Both the position numbers and the translations under genes were made by a program. This document shows, one piece after another, positions 18,553-31,300 of a stretch of DNA of 64,000 nt (its first letter is position 1; each line of letters opens with the position of its first letter). A model generated the notes under the pieces. That model made no database searches. It was not told where the DNA came from and saw only the letters and a list, made by a program, of their open reading frames with translations. Origin of the DNA: Phocaeicola plebeius (GTDB taxonomy: Bacteria; Bacteroidota; Bacteroidia; Bacteroidales; Bacteroidaceae); contig NZ_QSQT01000005.1 in the NCBI RefSeq assembly GCF_003437535.1, positions 62,001-126,000 on the forward strand, written 5' to 3'.

Positions 18553-20319
18553 ATGAAATTCAATATATATAAATCTATTGCTGTATGCTCGTTAGTAGCT
18601 CTTGCAGGATGTCACGATTTTGAGGAAATGAATACGAATCCTTATCAGCCGGGATATATTCCAGAAGCTACAGAAAATGTTAGTCCAAATGGGTATGATA
18701 TTGATTATCAGCTTTCAGAGAAAGCATTGGCTTCTTTGAAAGAAAGAGAGTCCGGTATCGGAAGTACTCTTTATGGTTTCTTCTATGACGGGGCATGGGA
18801 TAATTACCAAACAACAACGAATCTTACCCATGATATTTATGCTGGATATACTGGGAATAATGTAAATGGTTTTTTAACACAAGCTCCTACTTATGCATAT
18901 ACAGAAGGTTGGTCTGCTAATCGTTGGAATCAATTTTATGATAAAAGAAGTAATGCTGAATATAGTGAGTTAATCAGGACATTTTGGTTCTGTGATAAAA
19001 ATAAATATCATGCTGCTTTTTATATCAGCCGTATTTATTATGCATTCTTGTTGTCAATGCAGACTGATACTTATGGTGATATTCCTTTGGAATATTATAT
19101 CAAGGGAGCTGCTCCTGTTAGTGAGCAAGTGTCATATACTAAACAGGAAGATGTATATGCTGCTATTTTCTATTTGTTGGATCAGGCTATCACAGAATTA
19201 AATAATAATAGGAGCAATAATTGGGACGGCTTAAATTCAACAAATGACATCTATTATGGTGGAGATGTGGATAAATGGATACGTTTCGCTAATACTCTTC
19301 GTTTACGTTTAGCTTTACGTATTTCGAATGTAAATCCAGAAGAAGCCAAAAAACAAGGTGAGGCAGCTTTAAATGGTGGTGTAATGCAAAGTCACGAAGA
19401 CCGACTGGCTCTTATTCCTAAGTACCGTAATAATCCGTCTGAAAATCAAAATGTATTTGCAGAATTCTTTAGTTGGGGAAGTGGATCAACGGTTCTGCTT
19501 ACAAAAGAGATGGAATGGGCGTTTAAAAATCAAGCTTTAAAAGAAGGTGCTGGTAATTTTACGGAGGAGTTTAATACAGAAGAAAGTAAATGTTATCTGG
19601 ATCCACGTTGTGAAATGTTGTGGTTTCGTCCTTCTTCATACGCTGATTTGAATCAAGCAATTCCGGAGCAGTCAAAAAAATCTTTTAATGGAGTTAGAAA
19701 CGGAGCTTTAAATATTGGAGGAAGTTACTTGACTACATATTCATCTGCTCGTTGTTGTGTTGCAGATGATGCAATGGATCCAACTCATGCGTGGTGGTAT
19801 AAAGGCACGGAATATGTATGGATGGGTTATCCTGAAGCTTTATTTTTACAAGCTGAAGCTGCATTAAGAGGATGGAATGGAGGATCAATAGCTCAAGCTA
19901 AACAACTTTATTTAGATGGAGTTAAGGCTTCAATGGAATATTATCAAATTTCATCGTCTGATTATCAGCCTTATATTGATCACTTGAACGGTTTGTCTGC
20001 TTTTGATGGTACAGATAAAGAGGCAATTTTGGAACAGATTATTACGCAAAAATGGATTGCTGTATTCCCGAATGGAAACGAAGGATGGGCTGAAGTTCGC
20101 CGTACAGATTATCCACGTTATTTATTGGTTGTCGAAGGTGGAAATAACTCTGGCGGAGAAATATATGATACGAAACTAATTAAACGAATTAGTTATCCAG
20201 ATAGAGAAGAAGAGAATCCGAACAGACCTGATATAACACAAGGTGATCGCGTTTGGTGGGATGTAGCTGATACAATGGATGACAATGGTAAATGGCAGAC
20301 GCCGCACAATTTCAGATAA
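18553..20319 (+). CDS. SusD/RagB-family surface glycan-binding lipoprotein (SusD-like 2 type)
   Basis: 588-residue lipoprotein that forms the lid over the preceding SusC. Signal peptide with lipobox LAGC (Cys19), then HDFEEMNTNPYQ, the typical first mature residues of the SusD-like_2 subfamily. Alpha-helical TPR-like pairs fill the rest, including YAFLLSMQTDTYGDIPL and the late WIAVFPNGNEGWAEVRRTDYP block that is highly conserved in the family. It lies 19 bp behind susC and is followed by a terminator, so susCD is one unit and the mannosidases behind it are at least partly separate. Ligand inferred to be an alpha-mannoside from the GH92 genes. Confidence 0.93.
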   Translation: MKFNIYKSIAVCSLVALAGCHDFEEMNTNPYQPGYIPEATENVSPNGYDIDYQLSEKALASLKERESGIGSTLYGFFYDGAWDNYQTTTNLTHDIYAGYTGNNVNGFLTQAPTYAYTEGWSANRWNQFYDKRSNAEYSELIRTFWFCDKNKYHAAFYISRIYYAFLLSMQTDTYGDIPLEYYIKGAAPVSEQVSYTKQEDVYAAIFYLLDQAITELNNNRSNNWDGLNSTNDIYYGGDVDKWIRFANTLRLRLALRISNVNPEEAKKQGEAALNGGVMQSHEDRLALIPKYRNNPSENQNVFAEFFSWGSGSTVLLTKEMEWAFKNQALKEGAGNFTEEFNTEESKCYLDPRCEMLWFRPSSYADLNQAIPEQSKKSFNGVRNGALNIGGSYLTTYSSARCCVADDAMDPTHAWWYKGTEYVWMGYPEALFLQAEAALRGWNGGSIAQAKQLYLDGVKASMEYYQISSSDYQPYIDHLNGLSAFDGTDKEAILEQIITQKWIAVFPNGNEGWAEVRRTDYPRYLLVVEGGNNSGGEIYDTKLIKRISYPDREEENPNRPDITQGDRVWWDVADTMDDNGKWQTPHNFR

Positions 20320-20340
20320 TAACTTTTAAATGAAAAAAGA

Positions 20341-20401
20341 AAGCCGTTTTAGCCTGTTGGTGTTGGTTTTAAATACATTATATGGCTAAAACGGCTTTTT
20401 A
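20341..20401 (+). terminator. Terminator after susD 1
   Basis: Perfect stem of at least 13 bp (AAGCCGTTTTAGCC with GGCTAAAACGGCTT) across a 29-nt loop, followed by T. It separates susCD from the GH92 genes. Only weak -7-like boxes (such as TTGATTTG, 20432-20439) lie before the next gene. Confidence 0.8.
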
Positions 20402-20465
20402 ATCATTATTTTTTCTTAACTTTAGTCGCTGTTGATTTGCACTATCTTTTAACTATTATAATAAT

Positions 20466-22682
20466 ATGAAAAATTCACTATGGGTTTTTATGGGTTTGGC
20501 AGGTCTTACGTGGGCTTGTTCCAGTCCTGTGGCTCCCGTGGAAGAGGATTTGACGCAGTATGTAAATCCTTTTATTGGGACGGACTTTACCGGAAACACT
20601 TATCCGGGTGCACAAGTGCCTTTTGGCATGGTTCAACTAAGCCCGGACAACGGCCTTCCGGGGTGGGACAGAATCGCAGGCTATTACTATCCGGATAGTA
20701 CCATTGCCGGATTTAGTCATACGCATCTTTCAGGAACAGGAGCAGGCGATTTGTACGATATTTCTTTTATGCCAGTGACCCTGCCATACGTAGAGGCAGA
20801 AGCTCCTCTAGGGGTACATTCCAAGTTTTCACATGAGAGGGAAAGTGCATCAGTGGGCTATTATCAGGTCTTTTTGGATGATTATGGAATCAATGTGGAA
20901 CTGACGGCGACGGAGCGTTGCGGAATTCAACGCTATACTTTCCCAGAAGCAAAGTCGGCCATTATCCTGAACCTGAAAAAGGCAATGAACTGGGATGCCA
21001 CTCAGGACAGCTATGTGGAAGTAGTAGACTCTGTGACTATCCGTGGATACCGTTTTTCGGACGGATGGGCCAGAAAGCAGAAGGTGTTCTTCCAAACCCG
21101 TTTCTCTGTTCCTTTTGAGAATGTACAAATGGATACGACTCCTATCTTGAAGGACAATCTTCTTATGGGTACTGCATACGTTGCCCGGTTTGATTTCTCG
21201 ACGAAAAAAGATGAACAGATAATTGTTTCTACCGCCATTTCAGGAGTGAGTATGGAAGGTGCAGCCAAGAACCTGCAGGCAGAAGTTCCTGAAAACGATT
21301 TTGACAAGTACCGGTTACTGGCTAAGGAAACATGGAATAAGGAATTGTCGAAGATAAAGGTAGAGTCGGAAGACAAGGATGACAAGACCGTGTTTTATAC
21401 CGCACTTTATCATAGTATGCTGGCTCCTACTATTTATTCGGATGTAGACGGACAATATTACGGACCAGATCAGAAGGTACATCAGGCAGAGAATTGGACC
21501 AATTACAGTACGTTCTCTCTTTGGGATACGTTCCGTGCATCACATCCGCTGTTTACTTATACGCAGCCGGAACGGACCAATGATATGATTAAGTCATTCT
21601 TGGCATTCTATGAGCAGAATGGTCGTTTGCCGGTATGGAACTTCTATGGAAGTGAAACAGACATGATGATTGGTTACCACGCAGTGCCAGTTATTGTGGA
21701 TGCGTATTTGAAGGGTATCGGTGATTTTGATGCCGAAAAGGCATTGGAAGCTTGTGTAGCTACGGCGAATATTGATGAGTATAGAGGCATTGGCTTTTAT
21801 AAGCAAAAGGGATATATCCCTTACAATGTCACAGATGAATATAATTCCGAGAACTGGTCGTTGTCAAGAACACTGGAATATGCGTTCGATGATTTTTGTA
21901 TAGCTGAAATGGCTGCCAAGATGGGACGGAAGGACATTGCGGATACTTTCTATGCCCGTTCGCAGAATTACCGGAATGTGTACAATCCGGCTACTTCTTT
22001 TATGCAGCCTAAAGATGATAAAGGTAATTTTATCAAGGATTTCCATGCCGAGGAATATACGCCACATATTTGTGAAAGCAATGCATGGCATTATTTCTGG
22101 TCTGTACAGCATGATGTGGATGGTCTTATTAGTCTGGTGGGAGGAAAAGAGCGCTTTAGCGAGAAGCTTGACAGCATGTTTACGTATCACCCGACGGACG
22201 ACCACGAATTGCCTATCTTTAGTACAGGTATGATTGGACAGTATGCACACGGAAATGAGCCGAGCCATCATGTGGTCTATCTGTATAATAAAGTCAATCA
22301 GCCTTGGAAAACGCAGCAATATGTGTCGCAGATTATGGATGAACTGTATCTGAACACCCCGGCTGGTTTGTGTGGAAATGAGGATTGCGGACAGATGTCG
22401 GCATGGTATGTGTTCAGTGCTATGGGCTTTTATCCTGTAAATCCTGTTTCAGGTGAATATGAAATTGGAAAGCCGAAATTTAAAAAGGTTGAATTGCAGC
22501 TGGCAAATGGTAAAGTATTTACTGTGGTTGCAAAGAACCTTGATAAGGAAAATAGGTACATACGTGCTGTGAAATTGAACGGTAAGGACTATCATCAGAG
22601 TTTTATTACGCATGAGCAGATTCTGTCGGGTGCAACATTGGAACTGGAGATGTGTAATGACTCTGGACATATATGGTATTAA
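20466..22682 (+). CDS. Glycoside hydrolase family 92 alpha-mannosidase (lipoprotein), first of three
   Basis: 738 residues. Ca-dependent inverting exo-alpha-mannosidase family. Lipobox LTWAC (Cys18), so membrane-anchored. Family blocks are YVNPFIGTDFTGNTYPGA, the metal and substrate loop SHTHLSGTGAGDLYDI, ESNAWHYFWSVQHDV with the probable catalytic acid region, YAHGNEPSHH, and GNEDCGQMSAWY with the catalytic base Asp. The HTHLSGTG and GNEPSHH loops are shared with the third copy but not the second. Starts 65 bp after the terminator. The second GH92 begins 27 bp after its stop, so the three are one operon. Confidence 0.94.
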   Translation: MKNSLWVFMGLAGLTWACSSPVAPVEEDLTQYVNPFIGTDFTGNTYPGAQVPFGMVQLSPDNGLPGWDRIAGYYYPDSTIAGFSHTHLSGTGAGDLYDISFMPVTLPYVEAEAPLGVHSKFSHERESASVGYYQVFLDDYGINVELTATERCGIQRYTFPEAKSAIILNLKKAMNWDATQDSYVEVVDSVTIRGYRFSDGWARKQKVFFQTRFSVPFENVQMDTTPILKDNLLMGTAYVARFDFSTKKDEQIIVSTAISGVSMEGAAKNLQAEVPENDFDKYRLLAKETWNKELSKIKVESEDKDDKTVFYTALYHSMLAPTIYSDVDGQYYGPDQKVHQAENWTNYSTFSLWDTFRASHPLFTYTQPERTNDMIKSFLAFYEQNGRLPVWNFYGSETDMMIGYHAVPVIVDAYLKGIGDFDAEKALEACVATANIDEYRGIGFYKQKGYIPYNVTDEYNSENWSLSRTLEYAFDDFCIAEMAAKMGRKDIADTFYARSQNYRNVYNPATSFMQPKDDKGNFIKDFHAEEYTPHICESNAWHYFWSVQHDVDGLISLVGGKERFSEKLDSMFTYHPTDDHELPIFSTGMIGQYAHGNEPSHHVVYLYNKVNQPWKTQQYVSQIMDELYLNTPAGLCGNEDCGQMSAWYVFSAMGFYPVNPVSGEYEIGKPKFKKVELQLANGKVFTVVAKNLDKENRYIRAVKLNGKDYHQSFITHEQILSGATLELEMCNDSGHIWY

Positions 22683-22709
22683 TTGAAAATCTTAAACTTG
22701 GAATTCGTT

Positions 22710-24983
22710 ATGAAGAAATTAGTATTGTTAATTATGATAATGTGCTTTGCCCTTCACGGTAAGGCCACCAATTATGCAGACTATGTAAATCCGCTGATTG
22801 GTACTCAGTCTACTTATGAGTTTTCTTCCGGAAATACGTATCCGGCTATTGCACGTCCATGGGGTATGAACTTCTGGACTCCTCAGACTGGGAAAATGGG
22901 CGACGGATGGCAGTATATGTATACTGCGACTAAAATCAGAGGGTTTAAGCAGACCCATCAGCCCAGCCCGTGGATTAATGACTACGGTCAGTTTTCCATT
23001 ATGCCGGTGGTAGGAGAGCCGGTGTTTGATGAAAACAAACGTGCCAGCTGGTTTTCGCATAAAGGTGAAGAAGCAAAGGCATATTATTATAAGGTATATC
23101 TGGCAGAACATGATGTAGTGACAGAGCTGGTTCCGACTGAACGGGCTGCTCTGTTCCGTTTTACTTTCCCTGAAAATGAGCATTCTTACGTAGTGATTGA
23201 TGCGTTTGACAAGGGTTCTTATGTGAAGATTGATGCGGCAAATAACCGTATTATCGGTTATTCTACCAAAAACAGCGGTGGTGTGCCTGATAACTTCAAG
23301 AACTATTTTGTAATTGAATTTGACAAGCCTTTTACATACAAGGCTACAGTGGCCGACAGCTGTATCTCTGTAGGCAAAGCTGAACAGGAGGCAAATCATG
23401 CAGGAGCTATTATCGGTTTCGCTACTCGAAAAGGTGAAAAGGTACACGCCAGAGTGGCTTCTTCTTTCATCAGTCAGGCACAGGCTTTAGAAAATCTGAA
23501 GGAGTTGGGTAATGACAGTTTTGATGTGTTGGTAGAAAAAGGTAAAACAGCCTGGAATGAAGCATTGGGCAGAATAGAGGTAGAAGGTGGTAATCTTGAC
23601 CAGTATCGTATGTTCTATTCTTGCTTGTACCGTTCGCTGTTGTTCCCTCGTAAGTTCTATGAGATAGATGCCAACGGACAGGTAGTGCATTACAGTCCTT
23701 ACAACGGACAGGTACTTCCGGGATACATGTACACGGATACAGGTTTTTGGGATACATTCAGATGTCTTTTCCCCTTGTTGAATTTAGCTTATCCGTCAAT
23801 TAATAAAGAGATACAGGAAGGTCTTGTCAATACTTACAAAGAAAGTGGATTCTTCCCTGAATGGGCCAGTCCCGGACATCGCGGATGTATGGTGGGCAAC
23901 AATTCTGCGTCCGTGTTAGTAGATGCTTATATGAAAGGGGTAAAAGTGGACGACCTGAAGACATTGTATGAAGGATTGCTCCATGGAACAAAGAACGTGC
24001 ATCCGGAGGTATCTTCTACCGGACGTTTGGGATATGAATATTATAATAAACTAGGTTACGTGCCTTGTGATGTGAAGATACACGAGAATGCAGCCCGTAC
24101 ACTGGAATATGCGTATGATGACTGGTGTATCTATAAACTTGCTAAAGAACTAAAGCGCCCGAAAAAGGAAGTCAAGCTTTTTGCAGAGCGTGCCATGAAC
24201 TATAAGAATCTGTTTGATTTGGAAACCAAACTGATGAGAGGCAAGAAGGAAAACGGTGAATTCATGAAGCCTTTCTCTCCGTTGAAATGGGGGGATGCCT
24301 TCACTGAAGGAAACAGCTGGCACTACACTTGGTCGGTATTCCATGACCCTCAGGGACTGATTGACCTGATGGGAGGAGACAAAGCCTTTGTGTCTATGCT
24401 TGATTCTGTATTCTCTGTACCGCCTGTATTCGATGACAGCTATTATGGTTTTGTAATCCATGAGATTCGTGAGATGACCGTGATGAACATGGGTAACTAT
24501 GCACATGGAAACCAGCCTATCCAGCACATGATTTATCTGTACAATTATGCCAAACAGCCGTGGAAAGCGCAGTACTGGTTGCGTCAGGTGATGAACAAGA
24601 TGTACACACCGACTCCGGATGGGTATTGTGGTGACGAGGACAATGGACAGACCTCTGCATGGTATGTATTTACAGCTTTAGGATTCTATCCGGTATGTCC
24701 GGGAAGTAATGAATATGTGGTGGGTGCTCCTTTGTTTAAGAAAGCGACTATTCATCTGGAAAATGGAAAGGACGTAACGATTGAAGCTCCGTTGAACAGT
24801 GAGGAGAATTTGTACATCAAAGAGATGAAATTGAATGGAAAATCTTATACTCATAACTATTTTTCACATGAAGATTTGGTGAATGGAGCGAAAATACAAA
24901 TAGAAATGAGTAACTTGCCGAACGAAAACAGAGGTATAGCTGCAGAAGATGCTCCTTACTCGTTTTCAGTGGATGAGAAATAA
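22710..24983 (+). CDS. Glycoside hydrolase family 92 alpha-mannosidase (periplasmic), second of three
   Basis: 757 residues. Signal peptide MKKLVLLIMIMCFALHGKA with no lipobox, so a soluble periplasmic enzyme, unlike its two neighbours. YVNPLIGTQSTYEFSSGNTYP, GNSWHYTWSVFHDPQGLI and CGDEDNGQTSAWYVFTALG define GH92. It differs at specificity loops: FKQTHQPSPWINDYGQF replaces HTHLSGTG, and YAHGNQPIQHM replaces YAHGNEPSHH. A different linkage preference is therefore likely. The frame can be read from a TTG at 22683, directly behind the previous stop, but ATG 22710 starts the signal peptide. Middle gene of the GH92 operon. Confidence 0.93.
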   Translation: MKKLVLLIMIMCFALHGKATNYADYVNPLIGTQSTYEFSSGNTYPAIARPWGMNFWTPQTGKMGDGWQYMYTATKIRGFKQTHQPSPWINDYGQFSIMPVVGEPVFDENKRASWFSHKGEEAKAYYYKVYLAEHDVVTELVPTERAALFRFTFPENEHSYVVIDAFDKGSYVKIDAANNRIIGYSTKNSGGVPDNFKNYFVIEFDKPFTYKATVADSCISVGKAEQEANHAGAIIGFATRKGEKVHARVASSFISQAQALENLKELGNDSFDVLVEKGKTAWNEALGRIEVEGGNLDQYRMFYSCLYRSLLFPRKFYEIDANGQVVHYSPYNGQVLPGYMYTDTGFWDTFRCLFPLLNLAYPSINKEIQEGLVNTYKESGFFPEWASPGHRGCMVGNNSASVLVDAYMKGVKVDDLKTLYEGLLHGTKNVHPEVSSTGRLGYEYYNKLGYVPCDVKIHENAARTLEYAYDDWCIYKLAKELKRPKKEVKLFAERAMNYKNLFDLETKLMRGKKENGEFMKPFSPLKWGDAFTEGNSWHYTWSVFHDPQGLIDLMGGDKAFVSMLDSVFSVPPVFDDSYYGFVIHEIREMTVMNMGNYAHGNQPIQHMIYLYNYAKQPWKAQYWLRQVMNKMYTPTPDGYCGDEDNGQTSAWYVFTALGFYPVCPGSNEYVVGAPLFKKATIHLENGKDVTIEAPLNSEENLYIKEMKLNGKSYTHNYFSHEDLVNGAKIQIEMSNLPNENRGIAAEDAPYSFSVDEK

Positions 24984-25010
24984 GAACCTTCATATATTAA
25001 ATTTAAAACC

Positions 25011-27236
25011 ATGAATAAGAAATCATTATTGTTTGTTCCGGTTTTGTCTTTGTGCCTGGCTTCTTGTGGAAGTAGCCAGAAAGGGCAGGAGATGGAAGAT
25101 TTGACACAGTTTGTAGACCCTCGTATCGGTACTGGCGGACATGGACATGTGTTTTATGGAGCCAATGTGCCTTACGGATTTATTCAGCTGGGTCCGACAA
25201 GCATTCCTCAGTCATGGGACTGGGTATCGGGTTATCATGTATCAGACTCTACGGTGATAGGATTTCCGCATACGCATCTGAGCGGCACTGGCATAGGCGA
25301 CTTGCATGACATCAATGTAATGCCGGTAGTAGGAGAAGTGACCTATTCAAGAGGAGATGCTTCATCGTATGAAACGGGTCTGTGGTCTTACTCAGACCGT
25401 TCGAAAGAAGTTGTGACTCCGGGTTACTATCGTACCCACCTGTCAAGATACAATGTGGATGTAGAATTGACAGCTACCAAACGTGTCGGCTTCCATAAAT
25501 ACACCTTCTTGGGAAATGAAAGTCCGGCGATTGTATTTGATATGGTAAACGGAGGCTGCTGGGATAAAACCACAGAAGCCGTGATACGAGTAGTAAACGA
25601 TAGTACCGTGAGCGGTTATCGCTATTCAAAGGGATGGGCCGACGACCAGCGTGTATTTTTCCGTGCAGAATTCTCACGTAAGTTTGATAATGTAGAATTT
25701 ATTGTCAACGATTCTGTAAAGGAAGGTGATATGGCAAAAGGTGCACAGCTGTTTGCCAGAGTTAATTTTGCTGCAGGAAATCAGGAACCAGTGTATATGA
25801 AGGTGGCATTGTCTCCTACTTCAGAAGAAGGTGCACAACTGAATATGCAGACAGAACTGAGTGGTTGGGACTTTGAGAAGACGATTGCAGATGCTAAGGC
25901 TGCTTGGAATAAGGAATTGAATAAGGTAAAAGTGTATACTGCAGATGAGGCTTCAAAGAAGATTTTTTATACAAGTCTGTATCACACCTTATTTGCTCCG
26001 TCTGAATTCTGTGATGTGAACGGTGATTATTATGGAGCCGATAAACAGATGCACAAGGGCGAAGGTTTTGTAAATTACACTACATTCTCACTGTGGGATA
26101 CCTATCGTGCGGCACAGCCGTTGATGACAATTCTGCATTCTGAAAAGATGAGTGACATTATCAATACCATGCTTCACATCCATCAGCAGCAAGGAAAGCT
26201 TCCGGTATGGCATCTGATGGGGTGTGAAACCAATTGTATGGTAGGTAATCCGGGCGTACCGGTGGTGGCAGATGCCATTTTGAAGGACATCAAAGGATTT
26301 GATACAGAGTTGGCCTTCAAGGCACTGAAAGAATCTTCGATGTTGCCTGAACGCGGAATGGAACATCGCATTGAATACGGATTCATTCCGGCAGACAAGA
26401 TGACGGAAGCTATTGCGTACGATATGGAATATGCTATTGCAGACTGGGCAGTGGCACAGGCAGCTCAGAAGCTTGGCAAGCAGGAAGATTATGAATATTT
26501 CCTGAAACGTAGCAAGTCATATAAGAATTATTTTGATGCTTCTACGGGCTTCATGAGAGGAAAGATGCTCGACGGTTCTTGGCGTACTCCGTTTAGTCCT
26601 TATGCATCTTCTCATAGAGACGATGATTATTGTGAAGGAAATGCATGGCAGTACACATGGCTGGTACCTCACGATGTAGAAGGACTGGTGGAATGCTTCG
26701 GCAGTAAAGAAGCGTTTGTGAACAAACTGGATTCTTTATTCCTGGCAAACGGTGATATGGGAGAAGCTTCTTCTCCGGATATTAGCGGATTGATTGGCCA
26801 GTATGCGCATGGTAACGAACCGAGTCATCATACAGTTTACCTGTACACTCTTGTAGGTCAGCCTTGGAAGACGGCCGATAGAATTAAGGAGATTCTTCAT
26901 ACCATGTATACAGACCAGCCGGATGGTTTGTCTGGTAATGAGGATGTAGGACAGATGTCGGCTTGGTATATCCTTTCTTCTTTCGGATTCTATCAGGTAG
27001 AACCTGCCGGTGGCAAGTTTGTATTTGGCTATCCGAACTTTGATAAAGTAGAGATTGCCGTTCCTGCTGGTAAATTCGTCATAGAACGTGAAAACAAAGG
27101 CCAGCAGAACAATTACATACAAGGTATTGTCTTCAATGGAACTGAATATAAGAAACCCTGGATTGAATACGCTGATATTATGAAAGGCGGAGAATTGAAG
27201 TTCCTGATGGGAGATGAGCCGGTAGTATGGTATTAA
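25011..27236 (+). CDS. Glycoside hydrolase family 92 alpha-mannosidase (lipoprotein), third of three
   Basis: 741 residues. Signal peptide with lipobox LASC (Cys19). Blocks match the first copy: FVDPRIGTGGHGHVFYGA, PHTHLSGTGIGDLHDI, EGNAWQYTWLVPHDVEGL, YAHGNEPSHH, GNEDVGQMSAWY with the base Asp. It follows the second GH92 by 27 bp and is closed by a terminator. The first and third copies are closer to each other than to the middle one, so the row probably arose from separate family branches rather than recent tandem duplication. Confidence 0.94.
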   Translation: MNKKSLLFVPVLSLCLASCGSSQKGQEMEDLTQFVDPRIGTGGHGHVFYGANVPYGFIQLGPTSIPQSWDWVSGYHVSDSTVIGFPHTHLSGTGIGDLHDINVMPVVGEVTYSRGDASSYETGLWSYSDRSKEVVTPGYYRTHLSRYNVDVELTATKRVGFHKYTFLGNESPAIVFDMVNGGCWDKTTEAVIRVVNDSTVSGYRYSKGWADDQRVFFRAEFSRKFDNVEFIVNDSVKEGDMAKGAQLFARVNFAAGNQEPVYMKVALSPTSEEGAQLNMQTELSGWDFEKTIADAKAAWNKELNKVKVYTADEASKKIFYTSLYHTLFAPSEFCDVNGDYYGADKQMHKGEGFVNYTTFSLWDTYRAAQPLMTILHSEKMSDIINTMLHIHQQQGKLPVWHLMGCETNCMVGNPGVPVVADAILKDIKGFDTELAFKALKESSMLPERGMEHRIEYGFIPADKMTEAIAYDMEYAIADWAVAQAAQKLGKQEDYEYFLKRSKSYKNYFDASTGFMRGKMLDGSWRTPFSPYASSHRDDDYCEGNAWQYTWLVPHDVEGLVECFGSKEAFVNKLDSLFLANGDMGEASSPDISGLIGQYAHGNEPSHHTVYLYTLVGQPWKTADRIKEILHTMYTDQPDGLSGNEDVGQMSAWYILSSFGFYQVEPAGGKFVFGYPNFDKVEIAVPAGKFVIERENKGQQNNYIQGIVFNGTEYKKPWIEYADIMKGGELKFLMGDEPVVWY

Positions 27237-27268
27237 AATAAAATGTAAGTCTGACTATATATTGGGAA

Positions 27269-27310
27269 CCCGTCATCGAGTTTATAGTTTGGTGGCGGGC
27301 TTTCTTTTTT
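27269..27310 (+). terminator. Terminator of the GH92 operon
   Basis: Stem CCCGTCATC/GGTGGCGGG (9 bp with two G-U pairs), then a T-rich tail ending in TTTTTT. Confidence 0.75.
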
Positions 27311-27312
27311 AA

Positions 27313-30750
<3,438 letters not shown>

Positions 30751-30768
30751 ATGATAAAAGCATAAAAT

Positions 30769-30816
30769 AAAAATTCCGGGCTTGAAAAGACTTGTTTTCA
30801 GGCCCGGAATTTTTTT
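30769..30816 (+). terminator. Terminator of the GH2 gene
   Basis: Very strong 20-bp stem (arms 30769-30788 and 30795-30814, one G-U pair, 6-nt loop) with A- and T-runs at its ends. It can act on both strands and ends 16 bp from the small RNA terminator that comes from the other side. Confidence 0.9.
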
Positions 30817-30832
30817 GTTCAGATAAGGACAT

Positions 30833-30897
30833 AAAAAAAGGAGTTCCGCTGAACTCCAACCTTTTGTTAACCTTAAATCTAATACTATGAAAAACAC
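30833..30897 (-). ncRNA. Small RNA gene, copy 2 of 2
   Basis: Minus-strand unit almost identical to the one at 7580-7643: TTG, 19-bp spacer, TACCTTTG, body with AGATTTAAGGTTAAC, then the same terminator stem (30840-30857) and U-run. The body has one extra A (AAAAGG for AAAGG). It converges on the GH2 gene. On the plus strand a start codon and 24 codons can be read here (copy 1 gives only 7), which does not support a conserved peptide. Function unknown; antisense pairing to translation starts is the working idea. From the promoter to the small gene at 31122 there is only AT-rich sequence. Confidence 0.75.
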
Positions 30898-30901
30898 GAT
30901 G

Positions 30902-30931
30902 CAAAGGTACGGACTTTCTGGAATTATGCAA
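30902..30931 (-). promoter_or_regulatory. Promoter of small RNA copy 2
   Basis: Minus strand: TTG (30929-30931), 19 bp, TACCTTTG (30902-30909), the same geometry as copy 1. The shared upstream element TGTTTTATAACAT is at 30952-30964, 10 bp farther from the -33 box than in copy 1. Confidence 0.75.
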
Positions 30932-31121
30932 GTTTTGTGTGCGTTTACACGTGTTTTATAACATAATTTGAAGTTTTGACCGTGTTTGAAAGACTTATTA
31001 ATAAAACTACAGTGGTAATAAGAATCGTTCTTTAAAGAACATTCATCTAAAAGTCATGTGTTTTACATGGTTCTGTAATATGTTTTTTTGTTCTTTGTTA
31101 CAGAATTAATCAGGACTTTGT

Positions 31122-31235
31122 ATGGAATTAAGTGTTAGGGAACGTCAGAAGGCGTTGATGGTTACACTGGCTATGCTATGTATAGCATGTGTTTGTTTGT
31201 TTTATCTGGGATATAGATTGTGCATGTATTATTAG
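31122..31235 (+). CDS. Small membrane protein, 37 residues
   Basis: A short ORF: MELSVRERQKAL, then a hydrophobic stretch MVTLAMLCIACVCLFYLGY (about residues 13-31), ending RLCMYY. The charged head followed by one membrane helix is a typical small inner-membrane protein. The terminator at 31241-31281 begins 5 bp after the stop, which supports a transcribed gene. Four cysteines lie in or beside the helix. I do not recognise a family. It lies between small RNA copy 2 and GH51 in a 550-bp stretch otherwise free of coding sequence. The alternative is chance, since no clear TAnnTTTG box is seen upstream. Confidence 0.55.
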   Translation: MELSVRERQKALMVTLAMLCIACVCLFYLGYRLCMYY

Positions 31236-31240
31236 CAGAG

Positions 31241-31281
31241 CAAAAAAAGGTGCGTCTGGATGATTCCGGACGCACCTTTTT
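31241..31281. terminator. Bidirectional terminator between the small ORF and GH51
   Basis: A-run, stem GGTGCGTC...GACGCACC (extended by GG/CC, 7-nt loop), T-run. Serves the plus-strand small ORF and the convergent GH51 gene, whose stop is 20 bp away. Confidence 0.9.
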
Positions 31282-31300
31282 AGCAATAAAAGCCGATGAG

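Noticed and set aside
22683..22709. TTG start of the second GH92 gene
   Set aside because: The ATG at 22710 begins a normal signal peptide; the TTG would add nine residues before it.
30890..30966. Plus-strand peptide of 24 codons over small RNA copy 2 (7 codons in copy 1)
   Set aside because: Length is not conserved between copies, whereas the minus-strand promoter and terminator are.
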